From Chloroflexota bacterium (lineage in GTDB: Bacteria > Chloroflexota > Dehalococcoidia > UBA3495): a DNA stretch of 11,989 nucleotides. Position 1 is the first letter of the stretch, and the number at the start of each line of letters is the position of its first letter. Positions 6,053-11,989 of the stretch are shown here, one piece after another. The stretch spans positions 1-11,989 of the forward strand of contig JACZRM010000027.1 in assembly GCA_022576105.1 (NCBI GenBank). The letters are read 5' to 3'. Below the pieces are notes generated by a model that was given only the letters and a program-made list of their open reading frames with translations, searched no databases and was not told where the DNA came from. A program made the translations under genes and the position numbers.

Positions 6053-7438
6053 TTGAACTACCAAGAATCCATTGATCGACTGCTCTCCCTGGTGGACCAC
6101 GAACGTATACAGCCGGTACTGCCCCGGCAGAAACGTATCTACGACCTTGGCCGGATGGAATTGCTGCTGGAGCGTCTGGGTAGTCCCCAACTGGCCACTC
6201 CCACAATTCACATCGCCGGCACCAAGGGTAAGGGCAGCACCGCTGCAATGTGCGATGCAGCTTTGCGCGCCGCAGGATTCCGCACCGGATTCTATTCCTC
6301 TCCCCATCTGCATAATTTCCGGGAGCGCATTCGCCTGAATTCTCAACCTCTTGAGGAGGGGAAATTCGCCCAGCTGGTCGCGGACCTGTGGCCCCATCAA
6401 GCCTGGCTGAGTGATAATAGCGACTTGGGGCCGGTGTCACTGTTTGAGTTTATGACGGCAATGGCTTTTCAGTGTTTCAAGAACGAACAGGCCGAATTCC
6501 AGACCATTGAAGTGGGGTTGGGAGGCCGGTTGGATGCCACCAATGTGCTGGCGCCCCAGGTCTGTGTGATTACCTCAATCAGCCTGGACCACACCGCTAT
6601 TTTGGGCGACACGCTGGAGCAAATTGCCGGAGAGAAGGCCGGGATTATCCAGCCTGGAGTCACCGTTGTTGTTGCCCCACAGACCCCGGAGGCAATGTCG
6701 TCAATATTGTCGGTGTGCCGGCAGAGAAAGGCCAATCCCGTACTGGTGGGTGAGGATATTACCTGGACGCCAATGGGTCGAGACACCCGCGCTCAGTGGT
6801 TTACGGTAAAGGGGCGCTGCGCTGACTATGAAATCAACCTCCCGTTGCTGGGCAGCTACCAAATGGAGAACGCAGCCACCGCAATTGGGGCATTGGAAGT
6901 CCTGCAAGCGCAGGGGAACTTGATCCCGGTTGAGACCATAATTCGGGGTTTCGGCCTGGTAGAATGGCCCTGCCGAATGGAAGCGCTGTCCAGGTCACCG
7001 TTGGTGGTAGCCGATGGAGCGCACAATGCCTATTCTATGGATTCACTGTTGCAGTCCCTGCCCCAATATTTCGACTATGCCCGGATGGTGGTTATCGTCG
7101 GGTTTTCCCGGGACAAAAATGTCAACGAGATGGTAAAGCTTTTGTCCCGAGACAAGCCGGCGGTGGTGGTCACCCGTTCCCGGCATCCCAGGTCGGTTCC
7201 CCCCAAGGAGTTGGCTAAATTGTTTAAAGCGCAGGGATTGTCTGAAGTCGTAGAAGCAACTTCAGTGAAAGAAGCGTTAGACTGGGCTAAGGAACTGGCC
7301 GGGCCAGGTGGTTTGGTGCTGGGCGCTGGTTCGTTGTTTGTGGCGGCGGAGGTTCGAGAGGCGTTGTTGGGTATTGAGCCCGAGATCTATCCGGATTTGC
7401 TGCCGCCAGATTTACGAGCTTCCGGAACCGGTGTTTAA
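6053..7438 (+). CDS. folC: Bifunctional folylpolyglutamate synthase / dihydrofolate synthase
   Basis: 461 residues, Mur-ligase-like, using ATP to add glutamate to folates (and to dihydropteroate in bifunctional forms). The P-loop is IAGTKGKGSTAAM (54-66); SSPHLHNFRERIRLN (82-96) is the omega-loop substrate region; EVGLGGRLDATN (153-164) and SLDHTAILGDTLEQIAGEKAGI (177-198) carry metal-binding residues and the EKAGI lysine thought to be carbamylated in relatives; the C-terminal domain has VVADGAHN (318-325). The usual W-P-G-R-[ML]-E motif reads WPCRME (305-310), an atypical cysteine. The start is TTG at 6053: no in-frame ATG occurs before codon 35, which would remove conserved N-terminal sequence, and only a weak GAG-rich site precedes it. 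It lies 15 bp after the SDR gene and 78 bp before fabF. Confidence 0.95.
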   Translation: MNYQESIDRLLSLVDHERIQPVLPRQKRIYDLGRMELLLERLGSPQLATPTIHIAGTKGKGSTAAMCDAALRAAGFRTGFYSSPHLHNFRERIRLNSQPLEEGKFAQLVADLWPHQAWLSDNSDLGPVSLFEFMTAMAFQCFKNEQAEFQTIEVGLGGRLDATNVLAPQVCVITSISLDHTAILGDTLEQIAGEKAGIIQPGVTVVVAPQTPEAMSSILSVCRQRKANPVLVGEDITWTPMGRDTRAQWFTVKGRCADYEINLPLLGSYQMENAATAIGALEVLQAQGNLIPVETIIRGFGLVEWPCRMEALSRSPLVVADGAHNAYSMDSLLQSLPQYFDYARMVVIVGFSRDKNVNEMVKLLSRDKPAVVVTRSRHPRSVPPKELAKLFKAQGLSEVVEATSVKEALDWAKELAGPGGLVLGAGSLFVAAEVREALLGIEPEIYPDLLPPDLRASGTGV

Positions 7439-7516
7439 CTTGACGGACGAATTGGCTATTTCGACGAGAACTGCAATGATTAATAAGAATGAGGGCAAAG
7501 GGGATTGGGGCTAGGC

Positions 7517-8761
7517 ATGGATCGTATACGGGTAGTGGTAACCGGTATGGGGGCCATCACTCCCCTGGGGCAAACTCCAGAACTCTTCTGGAAAAACCTG
7601 GTGGCCGGTAAATCGGGCATCGGGCCGATGACACTGTGCGACCCGACCGGTTATCCGTGTCGCATCGCCGGGGAAGTCCGGGACTTTGACCCAGTTCAGT
7701 ACATACCGGCGCGGGAAGCCCGCCGAATGGCCCGCTTTTCCCAAATGGCGGTTGCCGCCGCTATGTCCGCCGTGGAGTCGGCTAGACTAAACATATCGAA
7801 GGAAGACTCCTTCCGGGTAGGCGTGGTCCTGGGAAACGGAAATGGTGGGTTTCCCACCCTGGAGGAGAACTGCCGCATCCTGGCCCAGCGGGGCGGTATG
7901 CGTATGTCCCCCTTCTTCTTCCCCATGATTTTGCCCAACATGGCTGCGGCCAACATCAGCCACTACTCCGGAGCAAGGGGCTACAACTCCACCGTCAGCA
8001 CTGCCTGCGCCTCGTCGAATCAGGCCATGGGCGAAGCATTGTCCGCTATCCGTCAGGGTCTGGCCGATGTGGTATTGGCCGGTGGCGCCGAGGCTGGCAT
8101 CAGCCAGCTTGGGCTGTCTGGATTCGCGGTGATGCGGGCGCTGAGCACGCGGAATGAAGAACCTGAGAGAGCGAGCCGCCCTTTCGATGCACAGCGGGAT
8201 GGCTTCGTGCCTTCTGAGGGCGCCACAATTCTGGTGTTGGAGAGTCTGGAACATGCCCTGAACCGAGGGGCTGATGTGCTGGTGGAACTGGCTGGGTTTG
8301 GCTGCACCGCCGACGCGGGCCATCTGGTCCAGCCAGAGGAAACCGGAACTGCCGCCGCCCATGCGATGAAGTTGGCCCTGGACAATGCCGGCGTGTCCAC
8401 CGGGGAAGTAGACTATATCAACGCTCACGGCACGTCTACTCCACTGAATGATGCGGTGGAGACGATGGTTATCAAGCGATTATTTGGCGACCTGGCCCCC
8501 AAAATACCGATCAGCTCAACCAAGTCAATGGTTGGTCATTCGTTGGGAGCCTCCGGTTCGTTGGAGGCCGCTGCCTGTGTCAAGACCATCACTGAGGGCA
8601 CCATTCACCCAACGGTGAACTATGAAGTGCCGGACCCGGAATGCGATCTGGACTATGTGCCCAACCACGCGCGGAAGCAAGACGTCAGAGTCGTGCTGTC
8701 CAACGCCTTTGGATTTGGCGGCCAGAATGCGTGTCTGGTGTTCAAGAAATTTGAAGATTAG
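7517..8761 (+). CDS. fabF: 3-oxoacyl-ACP synthase II (KAS II), complete
   Basis: 414 residues, full family length, catalysing malonyl-ACP condensation in fatty-acid elongation. From the ATG at 7517 the catalytic residues fall at C164 (STACASSNQAMGEAL), H304 (INAHGTSTPLND), K336 and H341 (STKSMVGHSLGASGSLEA), almost exactly the spacing of the well-studied E. coli enzyme; the C-terminal NAFGFGGQNA loop is intact. A TTG at 7505 would add four residues, but the ATG has GGGG 6 nt before it and gives the normal MDRIRVVVTGMGAITPLG start. It follows folC by 78 bp on the same strand. Because another KAS II gene lies at the window's left end, the genome carries at least two paralogues, possibly with different chain-length or substrate roles. 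No acpP gene is adjacent. Confidence 0.95.
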   Translation: MDRIRVVVTGMGAITPLGQTPELFWKNLVAGKSGIGPMTLCDPTGYPCRIAGEVRDFDPVQYIPAREARRMARFSQMAVAAAMSAVESARLNISKEDSFRVGVVLGNGNGGFPTLEENCRILAQRGGMRMSPFFFPMILPNMAAANISHYSGARGYNSTVSTACASSNQAMGEALSAIRQGLADVVLAGGAEAGISQLGLSGFAVMRALSTRNEEPERASRPFDAQRDGFVPSEGATILVLESLEHALNRGADVLVELAGFGCTADAGHLVQPEETGTAAAHAMKLALDNAGVSTGEVDYINAHGTSTPLNDAVETMVIKRLFGDLAPKIPISSTKSMVGHSLGASGSLEAAACVKTITEGTIHPTVNYEVPDPECDLDYVPNHARKQDVRVVLSNAFGFGGQNACLVFKKFED

Positions 8762-8805
8762 GGCAGATTTGTAGAGAAATTCCTCTGTTATTCTCTGAGG
8801 GGGAA

Positions 8806-8825
8806 TGCCCTTCGACAGGCTCAGG
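8806..8825. repeat. Dispersed repeat copy 1 (TGCCCTTCGACAGGCTCAGG)
   Basis: A 20-bp sequence found again exactly at 8895-8914. Copy 1 continues into GCGAACGGG, so that GCCCT and AGGGC can pair around an 11-base loop and TTCG can pair with CGAA. From recall, variants of CCCTTCGACAGGCTCAGGGCGAAC are widespread intergenic repeats in Chloroflexota and other bacteria. Antisense translation gives HPFALSLSKG, a known false-peptide signature of this repeat. Confidence 0.8.
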
Positions 8826-8879
8826 GCGAACGGGTGTTTACTCCCTCGCCCCGACCTCATCTGCTACTCGGCCACCCCT

Positions 8880-8896
8880 CTCCCAAAATGGGAGTG
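8880..8896. repeat. Hairpin CTCCCA-AAA-TGGGAG between the two dispersed-repeat copies
   Basis: A perfect 6-bp stem with a three-A loop lies just before repeat copy 2. No T-run follows on either strand, so it is not a standard intrinsic terminator. It probably belongs to the same composite intergenic repeat, since C-rich CCCTCTCCC palindromes often accompany such elements. The surrounding 198 bp (8762-8959) contains no credible gene. Confidence 0.5.
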
Positions 8897-8914
8897 CCCT
8901 TCGACAGGCTCAGG
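8895..8914. repeat. Dispersed repeat copy 2 (TGCCCTTCGACAGGCTCAGG)
   Basis: Exact match to 8806-8825 over 20 bp, offset by 89 bp in direct orientation. It diverges right after (ACAGGT instead of GCGAAC), so the closing side of the hairpin seen in copy 1 is lost. It appears to be a truncated or decayed copy. Confidence 0.8.
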
Positions 8915-8947
8915 ACAGGTATTGTTAGGTATTTTTAGATCTGGTTT

Positions 8948-8976
8948 GGCCCGGTTCCCTTAAACCGCAACCGGCC
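8948..8976 (-). terminator. Hairpin spanning the SWIM gene stop codon
   Basis: On the minus strand GGCCGGTT and AACCGG(G)CC pair as an 8-bp stem with one bulged G, around a 12-base loop containing the TAA stop of the SWIM gene. There is no T-rich tail directly after it, so it is a poor match to an intrinsic terminator. It may simply stabilise the 3' end of the message. Confidence 0.25.
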
Positions 8977-9220
8977 CCGACGCTTTGCTGCCACTGGCCA
9001 ATACTTCGGACAGCATACGCTGCAACGCCATGGTATGGCTGCAAGTCTGCTGGTTCAGAAAGAAATGACACTGGCAATCCCAGTTGCCGGTGTCAAATGT
9101 CACTTCGTAGGTATCGTGGATGCCGAGGAAGGAGGCCTTGAATGTGGTGATGCTGACCCTTTCTTTTTCCTCAGCGTATCTCCTGGCCTTGTCAACCTTC
9201 CCAATGAAGCTGGAATTCAT
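8960..9220 (-). CDS. Small SWIM zinc-finger protein
   Basis: 86 residues. The motif CQCHFFLNQQTCSH gives C49, C51, C60 and H62, the CxCx(n)CxH signature of the SWIM zinc finger, followed by a short helix TMALQRML. Residues 1-45 form a short N-terminal part, with GKVDKARRYAEEKERV and a beta-rich TYEVTFDTGNWDC stretch leading into the finger. SWIM domains bind DNA or proteins in varied settings; small stand-alone versions of this form occur in Chloroflexota from recall, with no established role. The start is firm: GGAGGTG lies 4-5 nt before the ATG, and a TTGACC/TAAACT promoter precedes it. It is transcribed divergently from alaS with 269 bp between the start codons. Confidence 0.8.
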   Translation of the reverse strand: MNSSFIGKVDKARRYAEEKERVSITTFKASFLGIHDTYEVTFDTGNWDCQCHFFLNQQTCSHTMALQRMLSEVLASGSKASGPVAV

Positions 9221-9249
9221 CTACACCTCCAAAACTTCCCTGTGGTGAG

Positions 9250-9278
9250 AGTTTACGAAAGGTACTGACAAAGGTCAA
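9250..9278 (-). promoter_or_regulatory. Promoter of the SWIM zinc-finger gene
   Basis: On the minus strand TTGACC (9278-9273) and TAAACT (9255-9250) are separated by exactly 17 bp, a good sigma-70-type pair (five of six and four of six matches). Start would be near 9243, giving a leader of about 23 nt that contains the strong GGAGGTG ribosome-binding site. Confidence 0.6.
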
Positions 9279-9397
9279 GACGTGCGCTTCAAGTCGGGGC
9301 CTGGCTATTCACCCGGACTTTCGGTGCGCTTACGTCTGCCAGCACCTTCGACCAATCGTCCCGCTAAGATAAGCGGCGAGAAATCCTCCCTCTGAGA

Positions 9398-9427
9398 TTG
9401 ACGCTCCCTTTCTCGGTGGCTTACAAT
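9398..9427 (+). promoter_or_regulatory. Promoter of alaS
   Basis: TTGACG (9398-9403) and TACAAT (9422-9427) are 18 bp apart, each matching the sigma-70 consensus in five of six positions. Start would be about 9434, leaving a leader of about 55 nt before the ATG at 9490. That leader is too short for a T-box and shows no T-box consensus; it contains only a weak TGCAA/TTGCA stem (9451-9455 with 9467-9471). No strong ribosome-binding site precedes the ATG. Confidence 0.6.
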
Positions 9428-9489
9428 CCCTCCGAATGTAAACTAACCGATGCAACCAAACCGACCTTGCAGCTTGTGGATAGCCTTAG

Positions 9490-11154
9490 ATGAACGGCGA
9501 CCAGATACGGAACTCCTTTATTCAGTACTTTGAGAGCAAGGGGCATTTGCACATGCCCAGCGCCTCACTGATTCCAGCCGGCGACCCCACCCTGCTGTTT
9601 ACCAGCGCCGGCATGGTGCCCTTCAAGCCCTTTTTCATGGGGGAGCAGACACCGCCCTCCCAGCGCCTGACCAGCCACCAGAAAAGTTTCCGCACCACCG
9701 ATATCGATGAGGTGGGTGACCACAAACACCTGACCTTCTTCGAGATGTTGGGCAATTTCAGCATTGGCGACTACTTCAAAAAGGACGCGATTTCCTTCGC
9801 CTGGGAATTGGTTACCGACCGATTCAAGCTGGAGCCGGAGCGTATTTTCGTCACCATACACTTGGATGACGACGAGGCGTACCAGCTCTGGCGGGAGGAT
9901 ATCGGCGTCCCACCGGAGCGCATCTATCGTTACGGTGACGGGGACAACTGGTGGGGCCCGGCCGGCAATGAAGGCCCCACCGGACCGTGCTCAGAAATCC
10001 ACTATGATGGCGGCGCTGAAAAGGGCTGTGGGGCAATGGTCCCACCCGACCAGTTGACCGAACAGTTCCGCCAAGAACGGGATGGCGCTGATCCCCAAGC
10101 GGTACCCGGGTGCCACCCCAACTGTGATTGCGAACGGTTCGTAGAGTTGTGGAACCTGGTGTTCATGCAGTTTTACCAGGACCCCCAGCGCAATCGCACT
10201 CCATTGCCCGCTCCCAGCGTGGACACGGGCATGGGTCTGGAGCGAATGGCCGCTGTTCTGCAGGGCAAGTCCAACATTTACGAAACCGACCTGTTCGCGC
10301 CCATCGTCCAGCGAGTCTGTGAGCTTTCCGCCAAGACCTACGGCAGCGACAATGACACGGACTATGCGATCCGCGTGGTTGCCGAGCACGCCCGGGCCGC
10401 TTGTTTCCTGATCGGCGATGGCGTGGTGCCCGGCAACGCCGGTCGGGGCTATGTGCTGCGCCGCATCATCCGGCGGGCCATCCGGCATGGGCGGCGGTTG
10501 GGTTTGGAGCAGGTGTTTCTCACCCAGGTGGCGGAGGTAGCGCTGGAACTCTTTCAGGATACCTACCGAGAATTGCTGGAGAACCAGGCCTTTATAGTTC
10601 GAGTAATTGGGCTGGAAGAGGAACGGTTTGGGCAGACTTTTGAGCGTGGCATAGCAATACTTAACGGGATGATTAATTACCGATTAGCTCATCGAGGAGC
10701 TATACCTCAGGTAATTGATTTTGCTCGTCAGTTTAATCCCGCTCCAGACAATGCAGCGTCTGTTCTTGAAATACTGATTGCACGACCTGAGTTTCAGGGC
10801 TTAATTATCAAGCTCAATACTCAGGAGCAACTATTTAAAAAGGGGATAGATTCTAAAGGTGTAACACTTGGAGTTTACGCCCCTTTTACTATAGAGATAA
10901 AGAAGTCTAAAGGCCAACCGACCAACCATATAACACTAAAGGATACGGGCGATCTTTACAACACATGGACGGTAAAGATGGTAAAAGGGGATATCGTAAT
11001 AGATGCCAATTTTATAAAAGACGGCGAAGACATTATAGAGAAAAACAGATTGAGCGAATTTGTTACAGGATTAACCGAAGAAAGTTTACAAATATTAATA
11101 GATGAAATTAAAATTAAAACTCCTGAACTTGTGGAGAGTCTTCTTTTTGCCTGA
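9490..11154 (+). CDS. alaS: Alanyl-tRNA synthetase, N-terminal part only, running in frame into foreign sequence
   Basis: AlaS attaches alanine to tRNA-Ala and normally has about 870-900 residues. This frame is 554 long and is AlaS only to about residue 390-404. That part is convincing: FIQYFESKGHLHMPSASLIPAGDPTLLFTSAGM (10-42), the class II motif-2 region with HQKSFRTTDIDEVGDHKHLTFFEMLGNFSIGDY (63-95), WNLVFMQFYQ (221-230) and motif 3 APSVDTGMGLERMAAVLQG (241-259), then GRGYVLRRIIRRAIRHGRRLG (318-338). Four cysteines (C180, C208, C212, C214) sit in an insert before WNLVF. Missing are the DTYGFP segment that should follow, the editing domain with its HxxxH zinc site, and the C-Ala domain. After about 10,660-10,800 the DNA becomes AT-rich and the protein is phage-like. 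The catalytic core is also incomplete, so a chimeric assembly or a disrupted gene is more likely than a functional short AlaS. Confidence 0.85.
   Translation: MNGDQIRNSFIQYFESKGHLHMPSASLIPAGDPTLLFTSAGMVPFKPFFMGEQTPPSQRLTSHQKSFRTTDIDEVGDHKHLTFFEMLGNFSIGDYFKKDAISFAWELVTDRFKLEPERIFVTIHLDDDEAYQLWREDIGVPPERIYRYGDGDNWWGPAGNEGPTGPCSEIHYDGGAEKGCGAMVPPDQLTEQFRQERDGADPQAVPGCHPNCDCERFVELWNLVFMQFYQDPQRNRTPLPAPSVDTGMGLERMAAVLQGKSNIYETDLFAPIVQRVCELSAKTYGSDNDTDYAIRVVAEHARAACFLIGDGVVPGNAGRGYVLRRIIRRAIRHGRRLGLEQVFLTQVAEVALELFQDTYRELLENQAFIVRVIGLEEERFGQTFERGIAILNGMINYRLAHRGAIPQVIDFARQFNPAPDNAASVLEILIARPEFQGLIIKLNTQEQLFKKGIDSKGVTLGVYAPFTIEIKKSKGQPTNHITLKDTGDLYNTWTVKMVKGDIVIDANFIKDGEDIIEKNRLSEFVTGLTEESLQILIDEIKIKTPELVESLLFA
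10700..11154 (+). other. Phage-like coding segment fused to the alaS fragment (5' boundary approximate)
   Basis: Residues about 404-554 of the alaS-initiated frame have no AlaS similarity. The stretch KLNTQEQLFKKGIDSKGVTL (441-460), then YAPFTIEIKKSKGQPTNHIT and LKDTGDLYNTW, resembles from memory a conserved protein of unknown role in the structural gene cassettes of phages of Bacteroidota. Codon choice is AT-rich and lysine-rich, unlike the GC-rich alaS part. The native start of this protein is not visible; it would lie left of the junction or at the in-frame ATG near 10,669. The stop is TGA at 11152-11154, and the next phage-like frame overlaps it by 53 bp, as is common in phage gene clusters. 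Confidence 0.55.
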
Positions 11155-11701
11155 GTTGTACGATGATCTCCATACGATGCCTGTGGTGTTGTGGTGGAAA
11201 ATACTGAAAGAAATAGACGCATTAGGACTAGCCAAACCAGACATTAAAAGTAATTGGCTAATTATTCATGTATTAGAATCATTTATCAAATGTGTTGTAT
11301 TTGTTTTTATCAACGAGCAAAGAGCCATAGCTAACTATTGCAATAAACAAAGGGAAAAACTAAACGACGATTTTACAAACTTCTTCGGAGTACAAAAAAG
11401 GCAAGCGAAATACTTAAAACTACTATGTAAACATCAAGAGTACGTCGTAATGTATGCGGTTACTAAGAGCCATATATGGACAACTCGAAGGCTGTACGTT
11501 GAAATAGAATTAGAAGAGTACAGGCCAAAAGGTCAAAAGGAAATCAATGAATATGAGACACTACGTAATGTCTCAATATCCCTAGACGGGGCAAGTATGA
11601 ACCCGCAAACAATGAGCGTTATCCAATACTATTCAGATCAAAATTTAGCGATCAAAAGGAATAAGCAAGCAAAAGCAAACCTAGCAAAGAATAAAAAGTA
11701 A
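11102..11701 (+). CDS. Phage-like protein of unknown function
   Basis: 199 residues, rich in Lys and Asn codons ending in A or T. The N-terminal stretch FFLPELYDDLHTMPVVLWWKIL (14-35) recalls small proteins that follow the KGID-type protein in phages of Bacteroidota; this is from memory and was not searched. The rest is mostly helical in appearance, with a basic C-terminus ending NKQAKANLAKNKK and no recognised catalytic motif. The frame start at 11102 overlaps the previous gene by 53 bp and has no clear ribosome-binding site; an ATG at 11177 is possible but would remove the conserved-looking FFLPELYDDLHT. Its TAA overlaps the ATG of the next frame (TAATG, 11699-11703), a translational-coupling arrangement typical of phage structural clusters. 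Confidence 0.6.
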   Translation: MKLKLKLLNLWRVFFLPELYDDLHTMPVVLWWKILKEIDALGLAKPDIKSNWLIIHVLESFIKCVVFVFINEQRAIANYCNKQREKLNDDFTNFFGVQKRQAKYLKLLCKHQEYVVMYAVTKSHIWTTRRLYVEIELEEYRPKGQKEINEYETLRNVSISLDGASMNPQTMSVIQYYSDQNLAIKRNKQAKANLAKNKK

Positions 11702-11989
11702 TGGGAGTTATTAAAAATAGTGACGTATTCGGCCCTGACTTATTTACTAAGGAAGCTAAAGACGCAAAGACATTAAACGACGCCCTAAACATTGTAGAGC
11801 AGTCACTAAAGGACATTGCTAAACTTTCCGTTAAGGCGTTTAAAGGAGTTAATCCAAAGACAGCAGAAGATATTAAGATAAAGATTGGTACTGCGACCCA
11901 CGACTCCCAGGAGCACAAAATGGAAATTCGCGGGAGAGACCTTATCTCGGGACTCCCAAAGAATATTACCATTTCTTCCAATGAGGTAT
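11701..11989 (+). CDS. Chimeric partial ORF: phage-like N-terminus joined to an MreB segment
   Basis: The frame runs 96 codons to the window edge. Residues 1-52, MGVIKNSDVFGPDLF onward with KTLNDALNIVEQSLKDIAKL (23-42), look like the helical start of a large phage protein such as a tape measure (tentative). From residue 53, KTAEDIKIKIGTA and then MEIRGRDLISGLPKNITISS is an unmistakable segment of the rod-shape actin homologue MreB, corresponding to the region near two thirds of that protein, where relatives read TAExIKIxIG and EVRGRDLVSGLP. MreB normally begins with an ATP-binding loop far upstream, absent here. The change of identity falls near 11,857, where GC content also rises. The frame starts one base inside the preceding stop codon. 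The fusion is probably not a real gene. Confidence 0.7.
   Translation, partial: MGVIKNSDVFGPDLFTKEAKDAKTLNDALNIVEQSLKDIAKLSVKAFKGVNPKTAEDIKIKIGTATHDSQEHKMEIRGRDLISGLPKNITISSNEV
11857..11988 (+). pseudogene. mreB: mreB internal fragment (rod-shape actin homologue)
   Basis: Forty-four codons encode KTAEDIKIKIGTATHDSQEH followed by KMEIRGRDLISGLPKN and ITISSNEV, the subdomain II part of MreB. MreB polymerises under the membrane and guides lateral wall synthesis. Nothing upstream belongs to MreB; the fragment simply begins, then leaves the window. The wording (EDIKIKIG, MEIRGRDL) is nearest, from memory, to MreB of Firmicutes or candidate-phylum bacteria, but this is not a taxonomic assignment. 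Confidence 0.8.

Noticed and set aside
8525..8860. 111-residue minus-strand ORF containing HPFALSLSKG
   Set aside because: It is antisense to fabF, and the peptide is the known translation artefact of the CCCTTCGACAGGCTCAGGGC repeat.
9281..9397. Possible structured leader or T-box before alaS
   Set aside because: It lies upstream of the best alaS promoter and shows no T-box consensus; the CCGCT/AGCGG stem at 9361-9376 is short.
10690..11860. Prophage integrated in alaS
   Set aside because: No integrase, attachment-site duplication or alaS 3' part is present, and the far side joins to mreB rather than back to alaS.
1..11989. tRNA genes, rRNA or CRISPR array
   Set aside because: No cloverleaf-like sequence, rRNA-like stretch or regularly spaced repeat array was found on inspection.

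Overview
Composition and gene content of positions 1 to about 10,650 suggest a Chloroflexota bacterium, perhaps a Dehalococcoidia or SAR202-type lineage, probably from a metagenome assembly. The reasons are a luciferase-like F420-type oxidoreductase, a small SWIM zinc-finger protein, a glutaredoxin-thioredoxin reductase fusion, and 'CCCTTCGACAGGCTCAGG' intergenic repeats. This is inference from family knowledge; no database was searched. | Layout. Minus strand, 1-4655: the 5' part of a beta-ketoacyl-ACP synthase II gene (fabF) cut by the window edge; a cobalamin-binding-type radical SAM protein 29 bp upstream of it, probably co-transcribed and ending in four tandem 29-residue repeats; a glutaredoxin-thioredoxin reductase fusion; and a luciferase-like monooxygenase. 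A 428-bp divergent region (4656-5083) holds an imperfect inverted-repeat element, an inverted repeat over a possible -10 box, and two sets of 11-bp tandem repeats. Plus strand, 5084-8761: an NDUFA9-like atypical SDR, folC, and a complete second fabF with all catalytic residues, likely one operon. Region 8762-8959 holds a pair of 20-bp dispersed-repeat copies and hairpins. A SWIM zinc-finger gene (minus) then diverges from alaS (plus), each with a recognisable promoter. | The right end is not coherent. AlaS similarity stops near residue 390-404 of an ORF that stays open into AT-rich DNA. That DNA encodes two phage-like proteins, the end of one and a complete 199-residue one, and the start of a third. 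The third ORF changes in frame at about 11,857 into a clear MreB segment that runs off the window. Three unrelated blocks within 1.4 kb, with GC counts of 38/60 (10081-10140), 21/60 (10981-11040) and 32/60 (11881-11940), point most simply to a chimeric contig; a real phage-mediated rearrangement is the less likely alternative. Annotation right of about 10,650 should not be assigned to the same organism without read-level support. | Functional themes: fatty-acid or lipid synthesis (two KAS II genes and a radical SAM enzyme possibly acting on a lipid), redox (glutaredoxin-TrxR, LLM oxidoreductase, SDR), one-carbon metabolism (folC) and translation (alaS). No tRNA, rRNA, CRISPR array, integrase or transposase was recognised.
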